DNA from: Vicugna pacos
Taxonomy: Eukaryota > Chordata > Mammalia > Artiodactyla > Camelidae
Direction of reading: 5' to 3'
DNA: 64,000 nt
Assembly (NCBI RefSeq): GCF_048564905.1
Contig: NC_132992.1
Coordinates: 95,555,001-95,619,000 of the forward strand
The translations under genes were made by a program, and so were the position numbers. Shown one piece after another: positions 46,687-58,109 of the stretch (positions within the stretch are counted from its first letter, which is position 1; each line of letters starts with the position of its first letter). The notes beneath the pieces were generated by a model. It did not search any database and had not been told where the DNA came from. It saw only the letters and a program-made list of their open reading frames with translations.

Positions 46687-47110
46687 TGTAGCTTAAAACA
46701 CACATAACGGCCCGTCTCTGGGAACCCTGCCCACGTGCCTGAGCGCTAGGCCAAAGGCCTCTGTTTGCTCCCGGGAAGCAGCCTGGCCAGGCCTGCCCGT
46801 GAGCGGCTGCAGGAGGGAGGAAATGAACACATCCGCTCCGGAGTCTGGCCGGAGCCAGGAAGCACCCGCAGCAACTTGTCAGCCTCCCCCCTTTACCCCC
46901 TCACCTCCCGTCTCTGCACCATAAAAGAAGCAAGTATCAGACCCCAGGCAAGACGGCCCCTGGGGACGCCGGCACACATGTTCTGGGTCTGCTGGCTTTC
47001 TCAGCAAAGTTGCTGGCTCTTGCCCGACCCCTCGTCCCTCCAGTGGCCGGCCGTCCGGAGGCCGCGCAGGAGCGCGGACGCTGTGAGAGCCTCGGGTCCT
47101 GCTGCCCCTT
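46687..47110 (+). mobile_element. LTR-like fossil in V-D intergenic DNA
   Basis: Begins TGTAGCTTAAAACAC and includes a TATA-like CACCATAAAAGAAGC near 46917, then GGCTTTCTCAGCAAAGTTGC and CTGGCTCTTGCCCGACCCC, which fits the end of U3, R and U5 of an ERV LTR. The right end is uncertain. No internal region is recognised; taken as a solo or truncated LTR. Confidence 0.45.
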
Positions 47111-48469
47111 GTTCCTCCCCTCCCCCTTGGCCACTTCATGACTGGTGGGTTCTTCCTCGTGTTGCCAGCCTCTCCCTGTAACCCTGGGACAGCCATAGGC
47201 TGTTTCACTCCCTCCTCATTGTTTCCAAAATCATTGGATGAGGGGGTCTCCCCATACGGGCCTAAAGGGACTTGCCTTTGCCTGTCGGACCCCGCAGGAG
47301 AGATGAGCACTCCATCCACTCCCAGGCTGGGCAGCAGCGGGTGTCCTGTGCAGAAGGCTGACGCCACTTGCCTACCTGCCTGGGGGCTCATGCTGCCCTC
47401 CATCAGTCTCCGATCTCGGGGGTCCGGTGTCTGGGGCTGCAGGAGCCCCCAGCAGGAACAAAAGATGGTGGTTGTGCGAGACCTGGCGGCCCGCCTGCTC
47501 CCGGAAAGCTCCGTGGCGACGCCTGGTGCGGCGGCACCTTGGCTGCTCCGGGGTATTCGGTGCACCTGAGAAACGCAGGCGTAGAGGGGTCTGCACCAGG
47601 GGAAGCCGCTGCCATTGCCATGTGCCTGGGACGCGCCGCAGCGCCTGCAACTGGGCGCTGGTGGAGTGTAGGCAGCGGACCTCCTCCAAGAAGCCAAGGA
47701 GCACGGGGACAGCAGCAAAAGCCGATGGTCAGTGCTGCATTTGCGCTTGGTCTCTGGTCGTCTCCATGCCTGCTGGTGCACGCCTCTCAGGAGGAGCCAC
47801 AGATGTGAGATCTCACAGGACCACCAAATTAAGGAAGTGACATATTATGAGCCTGGGGAAGAAACGTCAGCCTTCCAACCCCTGTAAAACTACAGGCAGA
47901 ACAGAAGATGCTCTGCCCATTGATGGAGACCTTGGCTAGGATGCCTGAGGCACTCACCCAAGAGAAAGCTAGCCAGCCCCGCCTCCAAGCGCCCCCACCC
48001 CACACCCAGCATCGTGGCTGGACCAGCCCTGCGGTTCTCATCGTGACTGCAGAATGCACCTCAGCACCGGCCTTTCTGGGAACTGGGAAAGCAGCACTGA
48101 GCTGACAGGACAAGGCAGGGCACACCGCGCGCCCAGGGCCACAGCACGAGGTCATGGTTGAGGGGCACAGGCCTGGCCCGGGCTCGGCCTGACTTAGAAT
48201 CTGGGGGCGGGGTGTCCAGGGTTTCTAGTTTTCATGCTTCATCACAAACTTAAAGCATGAGCGCGAGGAGGAAGGCCGGGACTGGAGGGAAGAGGGAAGC
48301 AGGGTCCGACCCGAGTGGTCAGTTAGCGAGGGCTTCCTCGCAGGGGGCTCAGCGGCACAGCAGCCCGGCTCCTCATCTGCGCGTTTCTCTAGGCGTGCTT
48401 CACGCAGCGGGCACTGTGTTCGTTCAAGACGGATGAGTGACCAATCAGTCAAAGGACTAGCATCAGGGA
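47111..48469. other. Unique spacer
   Basis: About 1.36 kb, nothing recognised. The long minus-strand open frame 46879-47781 crosses the LTR-like stretch and is not a gene. Confidence 0.45.
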
Positions 48470-50710
48470 GCTGCACTGCAGCACCAAGTCTGAAAGGTGA
48501 GGAAACGGAGAGTCTGAGTAGACCAACCAAACGTAAGGGGGCTGGAACAGTCATCAGAGCCGTCTCCACAAGAAGCCCAGGACCAGAAGGCTTCGCTACT
48601 GAACTCCCCCAACACTGAAGGAGAAGTGATGCCAGTTCACCTCAGCCTCTCCCAAAAGACTGAGGAGGAGCGAACACTCCCAGGCTCATTGCACAAGGGC
48701 AGCGTTACCCCAACACCAAAACCAGATGAAAGTGTGCCGAGAGAACTACTGATCAATGACCCTGGTGAACACAGACGCAACAACTCTCAGCAAAACAGCA
48801 GCGCACTGAGCTCAGCAGCACACTAAACACAGCGCACGCCAGGGTCAGCTGCGATTTGTCCCGTGGACGAAGAGGGTGCCAGCATTTCCAAGCCAATAAG
48901 CGTAATACACCAGATCAATGAAACAAAAGACAAAAAGTCTTGTGACCATTTCAGCAGAGGCAGGGAAAGCGTTTGACCGAAGTTCGCCTTCTTTCACAGT
49001 AAGAACTCCAGACAAATAGAAGGAAACCACGCCAGCGTGAGGAAGGCCACACAAGACAGAACCGGAGCTGAGACTGCGACCCTGAGAGGTTGCACCCTTG
49101 CCTCTAAGGTCAGGATCAGGTCAGGGGCGCCCACACGCACCACCCCTCGTCGTGCCGGGACTCAGGGTTCCACAGCCAGGCAACCAGGCAAGAAGAAGAA
49201 ATGAAGGGATCCAAATCGGAAAGGAAGAAGCGAAGCCGTCTTCGTCTGCTGATCGCACACGACCTTGTATACGGAGAACCCTACAGGCGCCACCAGATAA
49301 ACACTAGAGATAATGACCTAAGTGAGGCTTCAGGACAAAACCTCAACACACAAAAGTCAGCTGCATTTCTGAACACACAGTAAACTTTCTAAAAAGGAAT
49401 TAAAGGCTACAGTTACTTTTACAACAGCATCAGAAACAGTAAACCCTTAGACACACACTTGATCAAGAAGCACAGGCTTCGGACCCCAAACCTGTAAAAC
49501 CCTGAGGAGAAGCCGAAGAAGACACGAGTCAGCGGAATGAGGCCCCGCGCCACGGACGAGGCGAGTCAGCGCTGCCGTGCCGTCGGCTCCACACCAGCCA
49601 CCTGGACCTGCAGCGCCGTCCCTGCAAACCGCCAACGGGATTTCAACAACAAAAGAGATCCTTGACATTTGTGCCGAACCACAAAGACCACAGAAGACCC
49701 CAAACAGAGCAACCTTGAGTGAGAACGGCCCTGGAGGCGTCACAGCTCTTGGTTTGAAGCTCACTGCAAAGCCATGTCCGCACAGAGTGGGGCTGGTGCA
49801 GACACAGACACAGACCAACGGGGCAGAGAGCCCAGGACACACTCACGTGTGCAGGGTCAGCGCACATTTGGCAAGAATCTCAAGAATGCTCAATGGGGAA
49901 ATAGTATTCATTTGAATAAATGGTGTTGAGGAAACTAATGTCCATGTGTCCAAGAGTTAAGCTGGACCCCCTCTTCCTCCATTCACAACAACGAATGCAA
50001 ACTTGATTAAGGACTTAAATGCAGAATATTAGGATGAAAACTCCTGAATATCTTGCCTTGATATTTTGGGGGCATGACCCCAAGGCACAAGCAACAAAAG
50101 TGAACATCACCGAGCGTGACCACACCAACCTAAAAAGCTTCTGCACAGAAAAGGAGGAACCAACGGAGTAAAAAGGCCCTTGCGGAACGGGGAAATGTGT
50201 TTGCAAAAGGCACGTCTGATGAGAGGCTAACATCTAAAGCATGACGGAGAGCTCCTGCTCCTCAGAAGCAAGCCAGCAAGTGGCCCAGCCCACCCCAAGG
50301 ACAGGCAGGCAGAGGCTTGAGCCGACACCTGGGCAAAGAAGACATGTGAATGGCCAGCAGAGGCGTGGAAAGGCCCTCCACGTCCCCAGCAGAGCGCAGA
50401 GCAGAGGGCGGGCCCAGGGCTGAGGCAGAGCCAGTGGGGAGATGCTGGCGGTCAGGAGATGGCGCAGCCCCGAGACTAGGGTTCCAAGTGCTGTGTTTGG
50501 TGCTCTGGAGTCGCTCTGAGGGCTGAGCTGTATCACGCCCACCACAGCAAGAGGAGCAACAAGACGTCGCGGGTCATGCGAGGTGAAGGGTGTGCAAGCT
50601 TACCTGATGGTGGTAAACATGTCACAGCTCAGACACCCGTCAAAGGACCACATTGCACACCTTACACGCATGGGGGCTCTCTGTCAGTCACATCTCCCTA
50701 AGTCTGGGGG
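48470..50710 (+). mobile_element. LINE-1 ORF2 3' half and 3' UTR, decayed
   Basis: Sense L1 on +. The frame at 48626-48826 gives HLSLSQKTEEERTLPGSLHK followed by a TPKPDE motif, the L1 reverse transcriptase region; further on come LNTQKSAAFLNTQ and the 3' UTR (CACATTGCACACCTTACACG near 50650). 5' truncated at the RT domain, with many frame breaks and high GC drift. No activity expected. Confidence 0.8.
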
Positions 50711-51426
50711 GAAGGAAGACTCCTGGAAGGCTCTCCCATCCCAGTGAGAAGTCAGACACACACCCTGTTGTCAACCAGACCCCATCGATGTGCGGGCAGG
50801 TATGCGGCAGGTGACGTGTCTGTGGCCCCACAATTGGCCTTCCTTGTACTGAGCCTTGACCCCCATGAGAGCTTCTCAGGCCTCCCCTCCCTGGGGTGAG
50901 ACAGGAGGGCTGGACTGGGGGTGAGGCCAGGTGTTGGCTTCCCCAGGTTGGTGGTGCTCTGATAAATCCCCAGCAGGTGAGGCCAGGCCGGAGCATGAGA
51001 GCCTGAGGGGCAGGACGACTCCACAGAAAAGCCCCCAGCTGGCCAGGTGCCCCTTGCATGAGGGGCTCTTCTGCTGGGAGACCGCCCTGTCCAGTGTCCT
51101 TCAAGGTCCTGCCCTCCAGCCTCCTGGCTGTGCCTCTGCAATGGGGACCAGCTGGGGCTGTGGGTCTAGGGGGACCCTCCCCACGTCGGGGGTCAGTGCT
51201 GGCTGCATGGACAGGGCGTGGCTGGGCCAGGGGGTCTAACCCTCACAAGGAAGCCTGGACACTTCCACCCAGGCATCTACAAGGCTCCTGGTGCTGCGGG
51301 AACAGGTAAGCCAGCGCGCTTTCCAGCTCTCTGGTTGAATCACATTTCTTCTCTTCCTTGTGAGAAAGCAAGTCACATACAGGGAGGAGGGCAAATCTGC
51401 GGCCAGAGCTGTAAATACCAGCCATA
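50711..51426. other. Unique spacer
   Basis: About 700 bp, nothing recognised. Confidence 0.45.
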
Positions 51427-51772
51427 GTGTGTGCGTGTGTGTGTGCACGTGTGTGCCTATGTGTGTGCGTGCATGTGCGTGCATGGGTGTGTGCGCATGT
51501 GTGTGTGTGCGCACGCGTGTGTGCGTGTGTGCATGTATGTGGGTGTGCGTGTGTGCACGCGTGGGGTGTGTGCGTGTGTGCACGTGTGTGCGTGTGCATG
51601 TGCGCATGTGTGTGGGTGTGCGTGTGCGTGCATGTGTGTGTGCATGGGGTGTGTGCGTGGGCGTGTGGGTGTGCGTGCGCATGTGCGTGTGCGTGCGTGT
51701 GCATGTGTGCGTGTGTGTGGTTTGTGTGCGCATACGTGTGTGTGTGCGTGTGCGTGTGTGTGTGTCCGGGTG
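51427..51772. repeat. Long alternating GT/GC tract (compound microsatellite)
   Basis: About 345 bp of almost unbroken alternating purine-pyrimidine, (GT)n mixed with GCGTGCAT units. Such DNA readily adopts the Z form. Cys/Val/Arg or His/Thr frames across it are artefacts of the repeat. Confidence 0.95.
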
Positions 51773-52722
51773 CATTGCTGAACAGGTACGTGTGGAGTGG
51801 GCTCTAAGCTACCTGGGTTTATACCCGCAGACATAGTCAGCTGTGACCTTCATACAGACGAGCCTGAAGGAGTAAGAGGCCCCCACCCCTCCAGTTCTCC
51901 CCGGAGTCGCCTTGCGTGTTGACTGCGTCAGTGCATCTGGCAGCTCCAGGGAAGGAGGGCCCCATCCTGCAGAGCATGCCAGCCTGGTGCGGCCAGTTCA
52001 TTAACTGAAAGAAGAGATCAAAAGCTTAGTGTCTCTGAAAGTGTCCTCTGACATCATGGCAGAGGAACTGAACACTGGACCAGAGGCCCTGGGAGACGCG
52101 TCTCCTGCGAGCCCAGATGGGTCCCTGCCCTGCACAGTGAGGGTAGGGCTGCAGGGGCGCTCGGGAGCCCCCTCACGCCCACAGACCCGGTGGCAGGTGC
52201 AGAAGGGGTGTGAGGGGTTTCCTATGAGCGCCTGGGTTCTTTTTTCAAAATTCCGTCTATACTGTGAATTCGACAAGGACTGCTGGTGTGTCTTCAAGTA
52301 TCGGAGGCATTTACACGACTCAGTGAGTCCGTGGGAACCACATTTAAAAGAGAATTTTCAGGCTCCTAATATCTCAGTAGAAAGGATCTGGGAGGCAGGG
52401 ACAGCTTTATTAATTCAAAAAGGCAGAGTGGAAGGCTGTCTGATCCCAGGAGTACGTCGCTCAGCTATGAAAGCCCAGAGCAGGCTCAGGGTCTCCGAGT
52501 CGCTCGAGGGTGGGTTCGCGACGAGGACCCGGCCAGGTGAGAATGGCTCCTGACGGGAGGCGCTCCCTTTACAGAGCTCAGGGAGGTGGCAGGCACACAC
52601 GTCCTCCAGCGAGGTGAGGGTGTGGACCCTCAGCCTCCTACTCGGGAGGGCCCTTTCGGCCCCCACCTGCTCCCTCCCAAGCTGGTCCAGGTCATCAGCA
52701 TAAAGTTTTCAGCCTCATGAAC
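51773..52722. other. 5' flank of the IGHV1-type pseudogene
   Basis: About 950 bp, no other feature recognised. Confidence 0.5.
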
Positions 52723-52730
52723 ATGCAAAC
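52723..52730 (+). promoter_or_regulatory. V promoter octamer, one mismatch (ATGCAAAC)
   Basis: Octamer-like word 102 bp before the leader ATG, on the same strand as the V gene. V promoters use ATGCAAAT bound by Oct factors; here the last base differs. Confidence 0.7.
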
Positions 52731-52831
52731 AAGCCGAGGTGTCCGGTGTTAAACATGGACATTCTGAGCCCTGGGAGCACCACTCAGCCCCTCCCTCTCC
52801 CCCACAGACGCCCCAGCGCACAGCCCTCACC

Positions 52832-53268
52832 ATGGACTGGAGCTGGGGAGCCCTCTTCCTGGTGGCAGTGGCTGCAGGTCAGGGGCTCCCCAGGCTCTGG
52901 GATGAGGGGGGATCGGGAACCAGTCGATGGGTATCTCATCCAGTTGTGTCTCTTGTCGCCAGGTGCCCACTCACAGGTCCAGCTGGTGCAGCCAGGGGCT
53001 GAGCTGAGGAAGCCTGGGGCTTTGCTGAAGGTCTCCTGCAAGGCTTCTGGATACACCTTCACCAGCTACTACATGCTTGGGTGCGACAGGCCCCTGGACA
53101 AGGGCTTGGGTGGGTGGGAAGAATTGACCCTGAAGACGGTGGCACAAATTATGCACAGAAGTTCCAGGGCAGAGTCACCTTGACTGCAGACACGTCCACC
53201 AGCACAGCCTACGTGGAGCTGAGCAGTCTGAGATCTGAGGACACGGCCGTGTGTTACTGTGTGAGAGA
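52832..53268 (+). pseudogene. IGHV1: IGHV1-type (clan I) heavy-chain V pseudogene
   Basis: Leader exon 52832-52877 encodes [16 protein letters not shown] with donor GTCAGG; intron 52878-52962; V exon 52963-53268. Framework 1 reads [16 protein letters not shown] and CDR1 GYTFTSYY, typical of clan I. After the codon ATG (53073-53075) one base is missing in the next codon (about 53076), so framework 2 shifts; in the other frame it continues as [32 protein letters not shown] and [16 protein letters not shown]. Had the frame been kept, the hallmark positions would be VH-like. The usual Tyr before the conserved Cys is Cys (VCYC). The RSS is intact. A single break suggests a recent loss, or a functional allele elsewhere in the population. 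The gene lies on +, opposite to D, J and C. Confidence 0.9.
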
Positions 53269-53307
53269 CACAGTGTGACCACTCATGTCCTGAGTGTGTC
53301 AGAAACC
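53269..53307 (+). promoter_or_regulatory. 23-RSS of the IGHV1-type pseudogene
   Basis: Consensus heptamer CACAGTG (53269-53275), 23 bp spacer, nonamer TCAGAAACC (53299-53307). It faces right, away from the D cluster. Confidence 0.95.
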
Positions 53308-54728
53308 CTGAGGGACTGGGAGGCAGGGCTGGGCTGAGATGATGACAAAGCCATTTAGGTGGCTGCTGCCCTAGAAAGTGGGGCCAAGTGATCGTTAAAA
53401 AGGAACAATAGAAACGCATACATCCTAATGACATCGAAGCTGCCATGAAACCCTGCTCTGTGAGCAAATCCAAGGAGTGTCAAGGACGGATGTGTGAAGG
53501 TGACAGAAACCTTCCCACGCAGACACTGGTGGGAGCATAAATATCCAAAGTATTTAGATAAACACTGGGCAGCCCCTCCTCATCCCATGGTGTCTGTCTT
53601 ACCCCCGGGAGACTGTCAGGGGCCTTCCAGACTTGTCGCTATGCACATTCCTTCCAGAAAGCTGAAGAGAGGTGATTTCGGTCCACTCTATGTCCGAAGT
53701 TCTACTCTTTCAGTGTTTTGTAGCAGATCAGTAGCAGAGTCTCATCATCACGCTGTTTCCTGTTTCCCTCATGAAAAACCAAGTTGCAAACCTTGTCTCT
53801 CTTCTTTGTCTCCCCTCTCGGGCCATGGGCCCAGTTCTGACTGGCTGCTTTCGTTGCTGTCGCTCAGCTGTAAGTTTCACGTGTGCTCGTGACAGAAGCC
53901 CTTCACCAGACACGGCGTCTGAGAGCGTGTTCTCCGCCTCGTGGCCTGTCTGTGCGCCCTCAGTGTTCTTGCTGAGCTGCTGTTGTTCACAGAACATGGC
54001 TTTTAATTCAGATGCAGAAAAGTTGCATGAATCACGTCACGGGTAGTCTGTCTACACACTCGCTGTGAAACTCAAGGTCGCCCACAATTCCTGCCATGAC
54101 TCTGAGGCCAGGCACATTCAGGGATGAGGTGTTAAGTTTCACCTTCTTAGAGGAAGGGTAATCACAACAAATTACCTGGTGTTAATCCTTCGGGGACTTT
54201 TGCCCTTCCTCCTCCATTAGATTTATGTATCCAGTCTCCGTATATCAGCATACATCATGGGTATATTTTCACACTATGTATCAAGGTAATACTAAGTTAT
54301 CCCTTTAGCTCCTGTAGTTGTTACAGCTTGCTGGCCACTGGGAGCTCAATCCGTTGGCTCCTATGTCCATTAACCTGCCCCCAGCCATTTATCTGAACAT
54401 TTCCTTGCTGTCTAGCACCACAAGGACCTGCAGGCCAATCACCTGCATTCCAGCCCTAGAATTAGCCATTCCTCAGACGCAGTGTGGCTCCTGTTCCGCA
54501 GAATACTGTCAGTACTCAAGATGCTGGGGAGCAGATACTGATGTTGGTGCTTTCTCATTATTTGGGGTATTGCCTCTGGAGCCAATCAGCTAACAGGCCT
54601 TAGAAACATCTCTATGTGCATTTCCCCACATGCACACACACACATTTCTACAACTAACTCTGTATCTGACCTTCTGACCTGCTTTAAGGTGAATGTGAGA
54701 ACATTCTTACGTCCCCAGCCCCAGTGCA

Positions 54729-54743
54729 CCACCAGGGGGTCAG
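54729..54743 (+). promoter_or_regulatory. Candidate CTCF site, inter-V
   Basis: CCACCAGGGGGTCAG, close to the CTCF core on +. Identified from the word alone. Confidence 0.4.
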
Positions 54744-55179
54744 TCTACCCACCCGCTCCTGCCACTTGCACTCCGCCAGTGAGAAACCCGGCACCGCCCG
54801 TGCCATCCATGTACCTGCTGGTGCAACCCCACGTGCACAGTAGTGATGGAGTTGCTAGCCTGGCCCGTGCTGGAAACATCCTTGTCAGCCAGGCTCCAGA
54901 GCTTCTGTGCAGTGTCCTTGGACCCTTGTCCTCAGACTCCACTCAGTCACACAGTGACTTTGGTCAGAAATGTGTTGTCACCTTCTTCAGTCAAGTTGAT
55001 TCATAATGATCTGAGGTATTATCTACACAGCCTACAAGTTCCATCTTTGAGCCTCTGAACTTCCAAATGCCCTTTATATTTCTACTCAGTAAGGTTCACT
55101 CTTTGCGCTAATAGTTCTATGTGTTCTGACAGGTTCTTAGTGCCACGTTTCCAACACTGCAGCTTCATAGAGAACAATC

Positions 55180-55480
55180 TCACCACACTTAAATATTGTC
55201 TCTGTTTCACTCACTAAATGCCTTGTCCCCAAATTCCAGTAAATACTGACCTGCTTACTATGTATACAGTCTTGCCTTTCCCAGAATTCCAAATAGGTGA
55301 AATCATACAGTTTCAGACTGGCTTTAAAAGTAGCAATACGCTAATTTTGGATTCATCCTTGCCTTTTCATGCTATGATAATTTAACATTTAAATTGCTGA
55401 ATGGAATTCCACTGCATGGATACATCATGCATTGCTCATTTATTCATTTAAGAAGAATGCCTTTGTTGCATCCAGTTTTC
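55180..55480 (-). mobile_element. Probable old LINE-1 3' fragment, antisense
   Basis: GAATTCCACTGCATGGATAC ATCA followed by TTATTCATTTAAGAAGAATG resembles the antisense L1 tract near the ORF2 end. Strongly diverged; ends uncertain. Confidence 0.45.
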
Positions 55481-57033
55481 TCAATTACACGTGAAGCTAC
55501 GAGAACTCACGTGCGTTTATGATGGAGACATAAGTCTCAAGTCGGGTGGGTGAGTGCTTAGGGGCGCGAGTACTGGGGTCGTGTATCAAACTCTAGGTCT
55601 GTGAGATGTTGCCCTGAGGAAGGTCTCTGGAGCAGGGACCCATCGGCTGCCGCAGTCACCATGCTGGGGTGGGGTCAGGGCCCAAGAGGATGTCTGCACA
55701 GGGCGGACACCAGGCCCAGCCCTCAGCCTGCTGAGCTCCCAGCCTGTGTTCAAGGGCAGCTTCATGTAGGTGTGAGTGTGCATCTCAGAGACAGTGACCC
55801 CACATGGGGCCAGGAGGGACTTCCTCAAGCCCCTCCGAATCAGAGAGGGTGAACAAAGTCAGTGGCTCTTGTCACTTGAAGCTGGCAAGAGCTGTGGCAG
55901 TATTTTTGTGCATCGGTCAACACCTAGAACTTCATTATCTACTTCCGCACAGAACCTGCTTCCCCACCTCGTGTGCGGGAAGTACATGGTGCAGTTTGGT
56001 GAGATGACTGGACAAACATCGAACTGTTAGGTGGAGGTGCTGGGAAACAGCCCCAGGTCGCGCCCAGAGCCCAAGGCCTTCCTTCCCGTGAAGCGGGAGG
56101 GCCTGCGGTCCCAGGCAGGAGCTCCCAGCCGTCCTGGTAGGAGAGAGGCACCCGCGTGAAGGGAGGCAGCGTCGCCTGGCTTCCACCGTAGACACTCGCA
56201 GAGGAGTTAGTTAGGGGACGGCTGGGACGCTGTCACAGCTGCACCGTGCCCGTCCTCAAGCCAGCCGTTTCCAGTGTGATTCTGTAGTGGTTCTTATTCC
56301 AGTCAGCAGCTCTACCCCAATTAAGCTTACAGTCTAGTTCTTGGTTACTCTGTGAGCATTTGCTTCTAAGTTTTCAGTTTCATTTGTTTTACGACCACAG
56401 TGATCTGATATATGAATGAAAACCTGATAATCTGCAACTTGCCCACTCGTACGGTTGTTGTAGGAACGTGAAAAGAGAGTCGTTTCCCAGCTTCTTAGTT
56501 CTCACCGCTCCGAGATGGGCACCAGCTTTACTGCAACACCCAGAAACTAGAAATAATTCCAACACCGCACAACAGCTTAAGAGACAGACAGACTGTGATC
56601 CTTACTGGGAATGACACATGTTGTTAAAACCAAGGATTCTCGATACACGCAGCAGAATGGCGCTATTGACGGCATCTGCGCTGAGGGAAACAAGCCGTAC
56701 GGGCGGCCGTGCGCGCAATATGGCCCCCCTGGGTAATTCTGGGAAAAGAAAGCTAACCTGAAGCAACAGCGTGGAAAAGAGGAGGCAGAGGAAGGAGGAG
56801 CTCCGGAAACCAGCGAATAGATGGAAGGGAAGCACTCCGCTCACTCTCGATTACGCTGATGCTTGCGTGAGTGTGTACCAAAGAGCGCATTCCAGCACGT
56901 GCAGCTTGCTACATGCGCGACGCTTATTAAGGCTGTTACCAACAGAGAGTGGCTGCCTGCGGGGGAAGACGTGGTGGACAGACGCTGCAATGCTGGAGAC
57001 CGCTGAAAACACAGCTTCTGAACTCAGACCCTC

Positions 57034-57050
57034 GACGCTAGGGGGCAGCA
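57034..57050 (+). promoter_or_regulatory. Candidate CTCF site upstream of the IGHV3-type gene
   Basis: GACGCTAGGGGGCAGCA matches the CTCF core (CTAGGGGGCAG) well on +, about 540 bp before the V leader. Identified from the word alone. Confidence 0.45.
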
Positions 57051-57460
57051 AAGTCCTCACGTCTCACTTCAGGGAGGGGGTGCACAAACCTCACAAGCAC
57101 GGTCCTGTTTTCCGGGACTTGACGCAGGGGCAGCTGGGTCTAGTGGGGATGAGCACAGGTGTAGGAGCTGGGACTGGCCCTCCCCACAGGCGTGTCCTTG
57201 GACACGCAACAAGCCCACTACATTTTGGCTGTAGTTCACATCTCTACTCTGCGGGAAACAGTGAAACTTACATCACAGGGTTTGTGTCCATATGTGAAAA
57301 CAAAATACACATGGGTGACAGGTGTTTACTCTGGAAAAAAGACATAGTGGAAAATCGTATTTTCCAGAATTCTATCAAAACCACCAAATCCAATACACTC
57401 ACTCCTGCTCTGGGGTACTGCCCTTGCTCAAACTCCAGGCTTGCTATGTAGTGAGATGAC

Positions 57461-57468
57461 ATGCAAAT
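57461..57468 (+). promoter_or_regulatory. V promoter octamer ATGCAAAT
   Basis: Perfect octamer 122 bp before the leader ATG, with a TATA-like GGGATAAAGCC at about 57483. Standard layout of an IGHV promoter, directed along +. Confidence 0.9.
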
Positions 57469-57589
57469 AGGGCCTCCCTTTGGGGATAAAGCCACCCAGC
57501 CCTGGCCCTGCAGCTCTGGGAGAGGAGCCCCAGCCCGGGATTCCAGCTGCTCCCATTCTCTGAGCAGGACTGAGCACAGACGACCCGCC

Positions 57590-58046
57590 ATGGAGCTGGG
57601 GCTGAGCTGGGTGGTCCTGGCTGCTCTTCTACAAGGTAATTCATGGAGAAGGAGAGATACTGAGGATGTGGGTGGTCGTGAGTGAGGGAATCAGAGGACG
57701 TGTGACAGTCTCCTGACCAGGATGTCTTTGTGTTTGCAGGTGTCCAGGCTCAGGTGCAGCTGGTGGAGTCTGGGGGAGGCTTGGTGCAGCCTGGGGGTTC
57801 TCTGAGACTCTCCTGTGCAGCCTCTGGACTCACCTTCAGTAGCTACTACATGAGCTGGGTCCGCCAGGCTCCAGGGAAGGGGCTGGAGTCGGTGTCCAGT
57901 ATTTATAGTTACAGTAGTAACACATACTATGCAGACTCCGTGAAGGGCCGATTCACCATCTCCAGAGACAACGCCAAGAACACGCTGTATCTGCAAATGA
58001 ACAGCCTGAAACCTGAGGACACGGCCGTGTATTACTGTGCCACAGG
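57590..58046 (+). CDS. IGHV3: IGHV3-type (clan III) heavy-chain V gene, VH hallmarks with Ser-47
   Basis: Intact V gene. Leader exon 57590-57635 encodes [16 protein letters not shown]; intron 57636-57739 (104 bp, GTAATT...TTTGCAG); V exon 57740-58046. It reads [19 protein letters not shown]1 GLTFSSYY, framework 2 [19 protein letters not shown]2 IYSYSSNT, framework 3 [19 protein letters not shown] and [18 protein letters not shown]. Both conserved Cys and Trp-36 are present. Hallmark positions are Val-37, Gly-44, Leu-45, so it is a VH (light-chain-pairing) type and not VHH (Phe/Tyr-37, Glu-44, Arg-45), and Leu-11 agrees. Position 47 is Ser (TCG) instead of Trp (TGG), one base away. LKPED is the camelid framework 3 signature. 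Promoter octamer and RSS are intact, so it should be usable, but it lies opposite to D-J-C. Confidence 0.96.
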
Positions 58047-58085
58047 CACAGTGAGGGGAAGCCGGTGTGAGCCCAGACGCAAACC
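58047..58085 (+). promoter_or_regulatory. 23-RSS of the IGHV3-type gene
   Basis: Consensus heptamer CACAGTG (58047-58053), 23 bp spacer, nonamer ACGCAAACC (58077-58085). It faces right, away from D. Confidence 0.95.
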
Positions 58086-58109
58086 TTCCCTCCTAAGAAG
58101 TGTGTGGGT

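Larger units (their letters stand above)
53308..57460. other. Inter-V spacer
   Basis: About 4.15 kb between the two V genes. It includes a probable old antisense L1 at about 55180-55480 and CTCF-like words at 54729 and 57034. The rest is not recognised. Confidence 0.5.

Noticed and set aside
46879-47781. 300-codon open frame on minus
   Set aside because: Crosses an LTR-like stretch in antisense and has no recognisable domain.
51243-51807. Cys/Val/Arg-rich and His/Thr-rich open frames
   Set aside because: Translation of the alternating GT/GC tract.
37090-52700. ADAM6-like gene between V and D
   Set aside because: Searched by eye for metalloprotease or disintegrin motifs in the open frames; none seen.
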